From: JARYLZ01 sp964388275
GTDB lineage: Bacteria > Bacteroidota > Ignavibacteria > SZUA-365
Reading direction: 5' to 3'
Assembly (NCBI GenBank): GCA_964388275.1
Contig: CAYLZD010000040.1
Location: forward strand, 1-31,627
Length of the DNA: 31,627 bases
In this document: positions 1 through 7,631 of the stretch, piece after piece
How the letters are laid out: each line of letters begins with the position of its first letter
Numbering within the stretch: the stretch's first letter is position 1
The notes under the pieces: generated by a model
Database searches by the model: none
What the model was told of the DNA's origin: nothing
Seen by the model: the letters and a program-made list of their open reading frames with translations, nothing else
Translations under genes and position numbers: made by a program

Positions 1-2755
1 GGCTGAGATTCGCAAGTATGATGTACTTGTTCAGGCCGCTGCGGTCGCCGTAGTTGACGATGCCGTCGTTGGTCGCGTCGCCGGGCCAGACGACGCAGGG
101 CACCTGGCCGATGGGAACTACCAGAAGCGAGCCCGGTGTCAGCGCATAGTCCTGATAAGCGTCGCAGGAATTCTTCGTGTTGAGCAGCACGTTGATCTTG
201 TAAGTGCCCGGCGGAACCGTGCCCGGAACATTCACCACGTATGTGCCCACGGCCGGCTGGCCCTGAAGCTTGCTGATCTGGAAGTTCGTCGTCCACACCT
301 GCTGATTGGTGACCACGTTGATGAAGTTCAGCGTCACCGTGGTCGTCATCGCGAAGTCGGGGAAGGTGAAGTTGTAGTAGAAATACGCCTGTCCCGGCGC
401 GTTGACGTAGGCCAGCGGCTTGCCGGAGCCGTCCTGAAGCTCGTAGCTGAGCGTGTTCGGGAGTATGTAGCACGCCTCGTCGGCGCCGATGTATGGCAGC
501 ACGCGTGGATCCTTGTCGATGTCGTCGGTCACCTCCGGCACGAGCGTTCCGATCATGCTCATGTCGTTCTGCGAAGCGCCCGCAAGATGCAGGTCGCCGT
601 TCGCTTCATCGGCAAACTGCACGGTCATGTGTTTCGAGTTCATGTCCCTGCCGGTTCCCGCCTGGTACAACGCGAAGCTATTGTAGGTGGTGCCGGTCGG
701 ATATACATATGCGAAATAATTTCCGCCCTGGTAATAGACGTTATAATCCCATTCGTTCGTGCCGGTCGAGTTGTAGTCACGCATGATATAGCCGGCCGTG
801 TTCGCATTGTAGATGATGTTGTTCTTGAAACGGATGTTGTCGTTGTAATACGCGTACACGGTATAGGCCGAGGAGTAAGTCGAGGCGCTGTACACTGTGT
901 TGTGATACACATCCGCGTACGAGGTGTAATACAGGTACATGCCGTAATTCGTGCTCGAACCGACCGTCTTGACGAAGTTGTTTGCGATGAGCGGACGGCT
1001 GGACGGGGAATTGGCCGAACCGTAGGCGTAGTTCATGATGCCGTAAGTATACGAGCTGACGTTTTTGGCGACCAGCTTGTTGCCCGTGATCCTGTATGGC
1101 CCCTGGTAGTAATATGCATAAAGAAGATACGCTCCGGAGTATCCTCCGTCGCGTATGACCACATTGTCCTTTACCGTGGCCGTGTGCTGATAGTACGTGT
1201 ACATGCCCATGTAGTACTGGCCGGTGACGGTATTGCCATCGAAGACATTCTCGCGCTCCAACGAGGACGATGATCCTCCCATCCAGTAAAAACCGTAGGA
1301 ACCGCCGGTAATTTCATTGCCGATGAATTGGTTGTACTCGTCCATCGTTCCGGAAGTGGAGTAGACGACCGCTCTGTAGTTGGTAGTGCTCGTATACGGC
1401 TGTCCTGCGAGGACGCAGTTTATATAGCGGTTGTAATCGGAATTCCCGGCAAACACGACGGCGGCCCCGTACGAACTCGTGCTGGTATTGCGGATTGTCA
1501 TATTCTGGAAAGTGACGTGATCGGCGCCGCTCATCTGCACGACGTGCATGTTACCCGTCGATGTGCTCGATCCATATTGTAGTATCACGTCGTTCCGGTT
1601 GCCGCTTTCGGACTGGAAAGTCACGGTGTTGACCGCTGAAGCGCCTGCAATTGACTGAAGGTCTATCTGTTCGGTGTATGTGCCGCTCCGCACGTTGAAC
1701 ACCACCGGTCCGCACAAGCCGTTGTCATTCAAGTCCGAGACGGCGGCGGTGAAGTTGGGAAAATCAGGTGATGCGCCTCCGATCGTGAAGGTTCCGCTCA
1801 AGGCCGGTTTAATCGTAATATTCAACGTATCGTTGAAGGTGCCGCTGTCGGATACGTTATTCGGCAGATGTGTCCATACCTTTAGAGTGTGTGGAACACC
1901 GGAAGCGAAATTCTTCGAAGCGCTGAGGGTGACCGGCGTCTCGGTGAGAGTTGCAAGATTGCCGCTCCAGGGAATATCAGTCTGCGGAACACCATCGTAG
2001 ACCCATTTTATGGTCACATTGGTCAGCGGCTGTACGCCGTAATTCATCATATTCACTTCTATCGGCAGGTTCCCGGAACAGAAATTCACCGGCGAAAGCA
2101 AGCTTGAGATCCCGGCATCAGTGTGATACGCCGAGGAGAGATCGAAACCCCAGTTGTAGTTCGCGCCGTCAGTGCCGGAGCCGGACGTGGCCGAACAACT
2201 CGAACCGCCGTATATCCGTCTGTACGGAGGCGTGGAGGACGCTCCCGGGTAACGAGTGCCGATACCGCTGCCCGTGTACCCGTCCTGGCAATAGAGGACG
2301 ATCAGATTCTGTGAAGGATTGTACGGGAACGGGGTCTGAAGCTGTATTCCCCACCAGGCATTGGCTCCCGTTGGAGTCACCACCGTCGAAGCCGCGTTGT
2401 AGACCTGCGTCAGACCGGTGGCGAAAGTTGTCGTGGATGTGTTGAAATTGTTTGTAGTCTGACCCATCCAAATGGTCAGATTCGTGTAGGTGGTCGTCCC
2501 GGCGGCCGAGGCCATCCAGTAGACCTTCGTGATTCTTCCGGCGTAAGCGCCGGGAAATTCATTGGCAAGGAAATGGGATTCGACTTTCTTGGATGAAGTC
2601 GTCGACCATGGGTAGACATTCGTCGTACTGCTCGATGAGTTGTTGTAATACTGCGGTTGAGCGTTCGCGACACTCGTTACCGCGAGAAAAACAGCGAACA
2701 GCAACATCGCACCCTTCCCGAAGTCGGGTTCGTGAAAACATTTGCACCTTTTCAT
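1..2755 (-). CDS. Secreted right-handed beta-helix protein with dockerin-like repeat, partial (C-terminus beyond left edge)
   Basis: About 918 residues are visible, and the frame is open through base 1, so the C-terminus is missing. The ATG at 2753-2755 follows a strong Shine-Dalgarno GGAGGT with a 5-nt spacer. A signal peptide (hydrophobic residues about 17-30, ending NAQ) is followed by a module of about 170 residues not shared with the neighbour. Next come a CARDB/Ig-like domain (about 210-330), a tyrosine-rich right-handed beta-helix opening with CGPVVFNVRSGTYTEQ (about 346-755), an Ig-like domain, and the first dockerin-type calcium loop (GDATNDGIVNYGDRSG) near the edge. From the CARDB-like domain onward it is a close paralogue of the gene at 3054-6290. 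It is probably exported and surface attached by T9SS, but its sorting signal lies outside the window. Ligand or substrate is unknown; beta-helices often bind or cleave polysaccharide, but no catalytic residues could be assigned. Confidence 0.85.
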   Translation of the reverse strand, partial: MKRCKCFHEPDFGKGAMLLFAVFLAVTSVANAQPQYYNNSSSSTTNVYPWSTTSSKKVESHFLANEFPGAYAGRITKVYWMASAAGTTTYTNLTIWMGQTTNNFNTSTTTFATGLTQVYNAASTVVTPTGANAWWGIQLQTPFPYNPSQNLIVLYCQDGYTGSGIGTRYPGASSTPPYRRIYGGSSCSATSGSGTDGANYNWGFDLSSAYHTDAGISSLLSPVNFCSGNLPIEVNMMNYGVQPLTNVTIKWVYDGVPQTDIPWSGNLATLTETPVTLSASKNFASGVPHTLKVWTHLPNNVSDSGTFNDTLNITIKPALSGTFTIGGASPDFPNFTAAVSDLNDNGLCGPVVFNVRSGTYTEQIDLQSIAGASAVNTVTFQSESGNRNDVILQYGSSTSTGNMHVVQMSGADHVTFQNMTIRNTSTSSYGAAVVFAGNSDYNRYINCVLAGQPYTSTTNYRAVVYSTSGTMDEYNQFIGNEITGGSYGFYWMGGSSSSLERENVFDGNTVTGQYYMGMYTYYQHTATVKDNVVIRDGGYSGAYLLYAYYYQGPYRITGNKLVAKNVSSYTYGIMNYAYGSANSPSSRPLIANNFVKTVGSSTNYGMYLYYTSYADVYHNTVYSASTYSSAYTVYAYYNDNIRFKNNIIYNANTAGYIMRDYNSTGTNEWDYNVYYQGGNYFAYVYPTGTTYNSFALYQAGTGRDMNSKHMTVQFADEANGDLHLAGASQNDMSMIGTLVPEVTDDIDKDPRVLPYIGADEACYILPNTLSYELQDGSGKPLAYVNAPGQAYFYYNFTFPDFAMTTTVTLNFINVVTNQQVWTTNFQISKLQGQPAVGTYVVNVPGTVPPGTYKINVLLNTKNSCDAYQDYALTPGSLLVVPIGQVPCVVWPGDATNDGIVNYGDRSGLNKYIILANLS

Positions 2756-2848
2756 GCGCTACCTCCAACGCATTTGTGAATGGAAAAATGTGGTATGCGG
2801 TTTTCTGCTCTCTTGGGGTCCTCCCGTGGTGTGAGTAATATTCACAGT

Positions 2849-2877
2849 AGTGTAATGAATACGTATTTCAAATGCAA
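2849..2877 (-). promoter_or_regulatory. Candidate sigma70-type promoter for the beta-helix gene starting at 2755
   Basis: Read on the minus strand, TTGCAT (2872-2877) and TACACT (2849-2854) are separated by exactly 17 nt in an AT-rich stretch, about 94 nt upstream of the start codon. Spacing and box sequences fit a sigma70-like promoter. Motif matching by eye in AT-rich DNA gives many chance hits, so this is tentative. Confidence 0.3.
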
Positions 2878-2957
2878 GGAAAAAATGAATCCGGCCGAAA
2901 ATTCTGCCGGTAGCTGCTGTTTTATAAAGAGTTTATAAAGTTTTTACCGCTTTTCAC

Positions 2958-2990
2958 AAAAACAGGCCCGCGCGGAATACGCGGGCCTGT
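2958..2990 (-). terminator. Rho-independent terminator of the 3054-6290 gene
   Basis: ACAGGCCCGCG (2962-2972) pairs perfectly over 11 bp with CGCGGGCCTGT (2980-2990) around a 7-nt loop. On the minus strand the stem is followed by five T residues (complement of 2958-2962). It lies about 64 nt past the stop codon of the beta-helix gene at 3054 and upstream of the promoter region of the next minus-strand gene, so it separates the two tandem genes into independent transcription units. Confidence 0.8.
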
Positions 2991-3005
2991 GGCGTTAAAC
3001 CACCG

Positions 3006-3053
3006 CCTACCTCCCCCCTCCTCAATGAGCGAGGAGGGGGGTAGGGGGGAGGT
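3006..3053. repeat. GC-rich inverted repeat just past the stop codon of the 3054-6290 gene
   Basis: A run of C/T (CCCCCCTCCTC) and a run of G/A (GAGGAGGGGGG) pair over 11 bp around the loop AATGAGC, flanked by further imperfect CTACCT/AGGT complementarity. It directly follows the stop codon of the beta-helix gene and precedes the canonical terminator. There is no T-tract, so it is more like a REP-type palindrome or a 3'-end mRNA stabiliser than a terminator. A comparable GC-rich palindrome is found at 26754-26778. Confidence 0.6.
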
Positions 3054-6000
3054 CTACTTCACCAATGTCATTCTGAGCGTCTTGGAGAAAGTTGTTCCGC
3101 TCTCGAGACCGGTCATGCGGATCTTCGCCACATAACCGCCGCTCTCCAGCGTCGACGCGTCGAACACCGACGTATGCACGCCGGCTTCGATCGTGCCGTT
3201 CACAAGTGTAGCCACCTCGCGGCCCAGCATGTCGGTAACGACGAGAGTCACATCGCTACGCTCCGGCGCCGAATAGCGGAGAGTCGTGGAAGGATTGAAC
3301 GGATTCGGGTAGTTCTGATCCATGTCGAACACCTCGGGAGTGAAGCCCGCCTCGGCCGCCTTAGGCGTGCCGTGCTGCTTCATCCAGTTCATCTTGATGG
3401 CCAGATAGTCGAAACCGTTTATCGTGCCGTTGCCGTCGGTGTCCATGTAGCAGCCCTGAGGCGTGTTCCACGGCACTGCCGGCTGCGCGGTCCACGTGTA
3501 ATAAGTCAGAGGATTCGTGGCCGCGTCGGCGCGGTAACGGCCGGGACCCTGCAGCCAGGTCGGGCTGAGATTCGCAAGTATGATGTACTTGTTCAGGCCG
3601 CTGCGGTCGCCGTAGTTCACTATGCCGTCGTTGTTCGCGTCGCCCGGCCACACAACGCAGGGAATCTGGCCCTGAGGCACTATCAGCAGAACGCCGGGAG
3701 TCAGCGCATAGTCCTGATAGGCGTCGCAGGAGTTCTTCGTGTTGAGAATCACGTCGATCTTGTATGTGCCCGGCGGGACCGTGCCCGGAATGTTCACCGC
3801 GTATGTGCCCACGGCCGGCTGGCCCTGAAGCTTGCTCACCTGGAAGTTCGTCGTCCACACCTGCTGATTGGTGACCACGTTGATGAAGTTCAGCGTCACC
3901 GTGGTCGTCATCGCGAAGTCGGGGAAGGTGAAGTTGTAGTAGAAATACGCCTGTCCCGGCGCGTTGACGTAGGCCAGCGGCTTGCCGGAGCCGTCCTGAA
4001 GCTCGTAGCTGAGCGTGTTCGGCAGTATGTAGCAGGCCTCGTCGGCGCCGATGTACGGAAGCACACGGGGATCCTTGTCGATATCGTCCGTAACTTCGGG
4101 CAACAGAGTGCCTATCACGTTCATGTCGTTCTGCGAGGCGCCGGCGAGATGGAAATCGCCGTTGGCCTGGTCGGCGAACTGCACGGTCCAAATCTTCGAA
4201 TTCATATCACGTCCGGTGCCCGCCTGGTACAATGCAAAACTGCTGTACGTCGTACCCGTGGGATAAACGTAAGCGAAGTACGGCCCTGCCTGGTTGTAGA
4301 TGTTGTAGTCCCACTCGTTCGTGCCGCTCGAATTGTAGTCGCGTATCACATAACCGGCATTAGTGTTGTAAATGATGTTGTTCTTGAAACGGATGTTGTC
4401 GTTGTAATACGAGTAAACGGAGTAAGCGGACGAGTATGTCGAAGTGTTGTAAACGGTATTATGAAAAACGTCGGCGTACGAAGTGTAATACGCGTATATG
4501 CCGTAGTTCGAACTGGATCCCATCATCCTGACGAAGTTATTGGCAATGAGCGGACGAGAAGCCGGGGAGTTGGCCGAACCGTAAGCGTAATTGTAAATGC
4601 CGTAAGTGTAGGAGGATATGTTCTTCGCGATCAGCTTGTTGCCCGTGATCTTGTAAGGGCCCTGATAGTAGTAGGCGTAGAGCAAATAAGCGCCCGAATA
4701 GCCCCCGTCCCGTATGACCACATTGTCCTTCACAGTGGCCGTGTGCTGGTAATACGTGTACATGCCCATGTAGTACTGGCCGGTGACCGTATTGCCCTCG
4801 AAGACGTTTTCCCTCTCCAGCGAACTAGAAGAACTACCCATCCAGTAAAAGCCATAAGAACCGCCTGTCACAGAGTTGCCGATAAACTGGTTGTACTCGT
4901 CCATCGTGCCGGAGGTGGAGTAGACGACCGCTCTGTAGTTAGTAGTGCTCGTATACGGCTGTCCTGCGAGGACGCAGTTTATGAAGCGGTTGTAATCCGA
5001 ACCGCCGTTGAATTGCACGGCCACACCATAGGATCCGGTGCTTGTGTTTCTGATCGTCATGTTCTGGAAAGTGACGTAATCGGCGCCGCTCATCGCCACG
5101 ACGTGCATGTTTGTCGTCGATGTGCTCGACCCGTACTGCAGTATCACTTCGTCCCTGTTGCCGCTCTCGGACTGGAATGTGACCGTGTTGACGGCGCTGG
5201 CGCCGTTGATCTGGGTTATGTCGATCTGCTCGGTGTAAGTCCCCGAACGCACATTGAACACGGCGGGACCGCACAAGCCGATGGCTTTCAAATCGGCCAC
5301 CGCCGCCGCGAAGTTCGGATAGTCGGGACTGGCGCCGCCAATGGTATAAGTGCCGCTGAACGCCGGTTTCACGGTCACAAAAGCCGTGTCGTTCGTGTTC
5401 ACGGTGTCGGGCTGGCCGTTCGGCAGCGTGGTCCAGGCCTTGATCGTGTGGGATATGCCGGAGGCGAAGGTCTTGGTTCCAAGAGTGACCTGGGTCTGCC
5501 TTGATGCCTGCGTCAATGTGTCCAGCAAACCTACGAAATTGTATGGGGTTTGCGGGACGCCGTCGTACTGCCAGTTCACCGTAAGCGATGTGACCTGGTT
5601 GATGCCGAAATTCTTGATTGTGGCCTTGATATCGAGCGTGCCCGGACAGAAGTTCGACGGTTCGTCGATGGTCATCACACCCGCGTCGTTCGGGGCGGTG
5701 GTCACCGTATAATAAATTTCCGTCCTGGAAAGCGAATAACTGCCCGGCTCGAACCACACCGCGCCGGCCGGGGTGCCGGCGTCTATGTTGCCCTGATAAC
5801 CGAAGCGCTGAAGCACAACCGGCTGGCCGTCGATCGACGAATTGTACGGGCCTGTCGTCGAGGAATAGGAATTGATTGTAGACCGGTAACCCAATACTCC
5901 GATGATATCACCGGACTGAACGGGTATGCTGGCAGGAATAATATTCGTTCCCGCCACGCCGTACCAGTATCCCAGAGTCTGGTAGTTGGTTGACGTATTC

Positions 6001-6290
6001 GGCCAGGTCCAGTTCGCGACCGGAGTGAGCATCTTCACGATCTGCACGGCCTGATTACCAGAGCTTGCGTCCGTGGGGACGCGCACGCCGACTATCGTGA
6101 AATTAGTCGGTGCAGTGAACCAGAAACCTCGCACCATGCCGCTGTAGGGACTGCCGTGCGGCGGTATCGGAATCATCGTCTGCGCATGCAGATCGACGGC
6201 GGAAAAAAGAAAGAATGCCGCAAATAAACATAGGAAAAGGCCTTCCCTGCGCTTGCATGCGGCAACCGCGGAGTTTGAATCAAAACACAT
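3054..6290 (-). CDS. Secreted beta-helix protein with dockerin-like repeat and T9SS sorting domain
   Basis: The ATG at 6288-6290 is preferred, giving 1078 residues: it follows GGAGGTGCAA, whereas the ATG at 6302 lies within that ribosome-binding site. The signal peptide (hydrophobic 18-33, ending HAQ at 37) is followed by an N-terminal module of about 165 residues unlike the paralogue at 1-2755 and a CARDB/Ig-like domain. A right-handed beta-helix (about 338-747), very rich in tyrosine, follows. Next are an Ig-like domain and a dockerin type I-like pair of calcium loops (GDANNDGIVNYGD near 880, DTDGNGTINGFDY near 948). The T9SS type A sorting domain starts with NYPNPFNPSTTLRY near 988 and ends in LRMTLVK. 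T9SS should carry it across the outer membrane and attach it to the surface. Role and ligand are unknown. Confidence 0.93.
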   Translation of the reverse strand: MCFDSNSAVAACKRREGLFLCLFAAFFLFSAVDLHAQTMIPIPPHGSPYSGMVRGFWFTAPTNFTIVGVRVPTDASSGNQAVQIVKMLTPVANWTWPNTSTNYQTLGYWYGVAGTNIIPASIPVQSGDIIGVLGYRSTINSYSSTTGPYNSSIDGQPVVLQRFGYQGNIDAGTPAGAVWFEPGSYSLSRTEIYYTVTTAPNDAGVMTIDEPSNFCPGTLDIKATIKNFGINQVTSLTVNWQYDGVPQTPYNFVGLLDTLTQASRQTQVTLGTKTFASGISHTIKAWTTLPNGQPDTVNTNDTAFVTVKPAFSGTYTIGGASPDYPNFAAAVADLKAIGLCGPAVFNVRSGTYTEQIDITQINGASAVNTVTFQSESGNRDEVILQYGSSTSTTNMHVVAMSGADYVTFQNMTIRNTSTGSYGVAVQFNGGSDYNRFINCVLAGQPYTSTTNYRAVVYSTSGTMDEYNQFIGNSVTGGSYGFYWMGSSSSSLERENVFEGNTVTGQYYMGMYTYYQHTATVKDNVVIRDGGYSGAYLLYAYYYQGPYKITGNKLIAKNISSYTYGIYNYAYGSANSPASRPLIANNFVRMMGSSSNYGIYAYYTSYADVFHNTVYNTSTYSSAYSVYSYYNDNIRFKNNIIYNTNAGYVIRDYNSSGTNEWDYNIYNQAGPYFAYVYPTGTTYSSFALYQAGTGRDMNSKIWTVQFADQANGDFHLAGASQNDMNVIGTLLPEVTDDIDKDPRVLPYIGADEACYILPNTLSYELQDGSGKPLAYVNAPGQAYFYYNFTFPDFAMTTTVTLNFINVVTNQQVWTTNFQVSKLQGQPAVGTYAVNIPGTVPPGTYKIDVILNTKNSCDAYQDYALTPGVLLIVPQGQIPCVVWPGDANNDGIVNYGDRSGLNKYIILANLSPTWLQGPGRYRADAATNPLTYYTWTAQPAVPWNTPQGCYMDTDGNGTINGFDYLAIKMNWMKQHGTPKAAEAGFTPEVFDMDQNYPNPFNPSTTLRYSAPERSDVTLVVTDMLGREVATLVNGTIEAGVHTSVFDASTLESGGYVAKIRMTGLESGTTFSKTLRMTLVK

Positions 6291-6323
6291 TTGCACCTCC
6301 ATTTTAATTATCTTCGAACCCGC

Positions 6324-6361
6324 CGTCTACCTCAGGCGGCTGGTCCAAATCGTCTACCTCA
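6324..6361 (-). promoter_or_regulatory. Short direct repeat in the predicted 5' leader of the 3054-6290 gene
   Basis: The minus-strand 11-mer TGAGGTAGACG occurs twice (complement of 6324-6334 and 6351-6361), 27 nt apart, between the candidate promoter and the start codon. A CCGCC/GGCGG stem lies across the downstream copy. It could be a site for an RNA- or DNA-binding regulator, or chance. No known operator is recognised. Confidence 0.25.
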
Positions 6362-6366
6362 TAAAC

Positions 6367-6395
6367 ATTATCAACAATTTTGGATTAAAAAGCAA
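6367..6395 (-). promoter_or_regulatory. Candidate sigma70-type promoter for the 3054-6290 gene
   Basis: On the minus strand TTGCTT (6390-6395) and GATAAT (6367-6372) are separated by a 17-nt AT-rich spacer. Transcription would begin near 6360, giving a leader of about 70 nt before the ATG at 6290. The box match and exact spacing make this one of the better promoter candidates in the window. Confidence 0.5.
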
Positions 6396-6440
6396 TACCA
6401 AAGCAGGGTTCTACTTCCCATTGCAGGGAGTCCGGCAACA

Positions 6441-7631
6441 TCATTTCGAGCTGCATGGGCCGATCTGCAGCCGAAGATTCTCCGCCAGCTTGCGATTGCT
6501 TTTCGACAACCTGCCATGTGCCTCACAAGCGGCTTTTTTGTCTCCGTTTTTAAAATGTGCTATTCCCAGGTGATAAAGGAACTCCGCCGTGTCCGGTTTG
6601 AGCCTGAGCGCAGCGCCGAAAGCTGCGGCTGCGGCCGCAAAATCTCCCAAAGATTCATTCGTCAGCCCCAATAGAAAAGGGCCGTCGGAATCCTCCGGCG
6701 CTTCTCTGCAGTAATGTTCGAGTCCCCGCCGCGCCGTTTCAAAGTCGCTGGTCGAGTAGCAGCACAGGGCGTGGTTGTAGAATGCCTCCACCGGCGTTTC
6801 CAGCGGGAATAGTGAGAAAAGCTGCTGATACCACGAGATCGCCTGCGCATAACGCTTTCCCCGCATGGCCGTCTGCGCGTTTTTAAGCAGTTTCCGCAGC
6901 AGGCCCGCATCTTCCGCATGAGCAGATGCGGCCCAATCCCTGAAACTCGCCCGCGTATCCCTGCGTATGGATTGCAAATGCAGGTTCGGGATCGCGTATC
7001 CGACGCGGCCATGCTCGGCGTCGTCCGTGAACGCGACGACTGTCGCCAGCACCTGTCCGGCGCTATCGACCAGCGCGCCTCCGCTGTAACCCTGCATGAT
7101 GGCCGCGCCGAACTTGATGAAAGGGCCGTAAACCGGATTGCTGTCCAGGGACAAAATTGCGCCCGCCAGCGGCGAGAAACGCGTGTCGGTCTCATTCCCG
7201 AGCAGAAAGACGCGTTCCCCGTGAGCGGGGGGATCGGCGCGGAAGCGCAGCGGCGCAATGACTCCGGATATCTGCGGCACTCGAAGTATCAACAGGTCCC
7301 GCAGCGTGTCTTCACCGGCTATACCGGTCAGAGAATACGACTCGCCTCCCGCGGTTTCCACTCTGGCCTCGTCCGCCCCGGCGAGCACATGCCTGTTGGT
7401 GACAACCGAGCCGTCGCCGTCTATCACGTAACCCGTGCCGATGCCCGCGTCGGAAACGATACGCACACTGGAGGACCGAAGAGTTTCGATGGGATTCTGA
7501 GCCCTCGCTCCGTGCAGCGGCAACCAGCACAGGACGGCCGCAATTAACAGCGCTGATGCAATGACGAATCTCGGGCCAGCCGCCCGCTTGCAATCGTCCG
7601 CCGCTTCCCTACCCTTCGCCTTATCCATCAT
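6441..7631 (-). CDS. Trypsin-fold (DegP/HtrA-like) periplasmic serine protease with C-terminal TPR-like repeats
   Basis: 396 residues. The start is the ATG at 7629-7631, which overlaps the TGA stop of the symporter gene (ATGA), implying translational coupling; upstream extension of the frame runs inside the symporter gene and is not used. An N-terminal signal or anchor segment (about 22-45, ending ARAQ) points to the periplasm or envelope. The catalytic triad is visible: His81 (TNRHVLAG), Asp112 (TLRDLLILRV) and Ser183 in GYSGGALVD. Residues from about 245 form TPR-like helical pairs (AISWYQQLFSLFPLE, AAAAFGAALRLKPDTAEFLY). No PDZ domain is present, which differs from classical DegP. The TPR part probably recruits a partner. 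Its position suggests a link to the peptide-uptake genes. Substrate is not predictable. Confidence 0.9.
   Translation of the reverse strand: MMDKAKGREAADDCKRAAGPRFVIASALLIAAVLCWLPLHGARAQNPIETLRSSSVRIVSDAGIGTGYVIDGDGSVVTNRHVLAGADEARVETAGGESYSLTGIAGEDTLRDLLILRVPQISGVIAPLRFRADPPAHGERVFLLGNETDTRFSPLAGAILSLDSNPVYGPFIKFGAAIMQGYSGGALVDSAGQVLATVVAFTDDAEHGRVGYAIPNLHLQSIRRDTRASFRDWAASAHAEDAGLLRKLLKNAQTAMRGKRYAQAISWYQQLFSLFPLETPVEAFYNHALCCYSTSDFETARRGLEHYCREAPEDSDGPFLLGLTNESLGDFAAAAAAFGAALRLKPDTAEFLYHLGIAHFKNGDKKAACEAHGRLSKSNRKLAENLRLQIGPCSSK

Noticed and set aside
3174..5504. 776-codon open frame on the plus strand
   Set aside because: It lies antisense to the well-supported beta-helix gene and its translation has no domain features; the biased codon use of the minus-strand gene explains the lack of stops.
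6291..6302. ATG at 6300-6302 as start of the beta-helix protein
   Set aside because: This ATG forms part of the GGAGGT ribosome-binding region for the ATG at 6288-6290.
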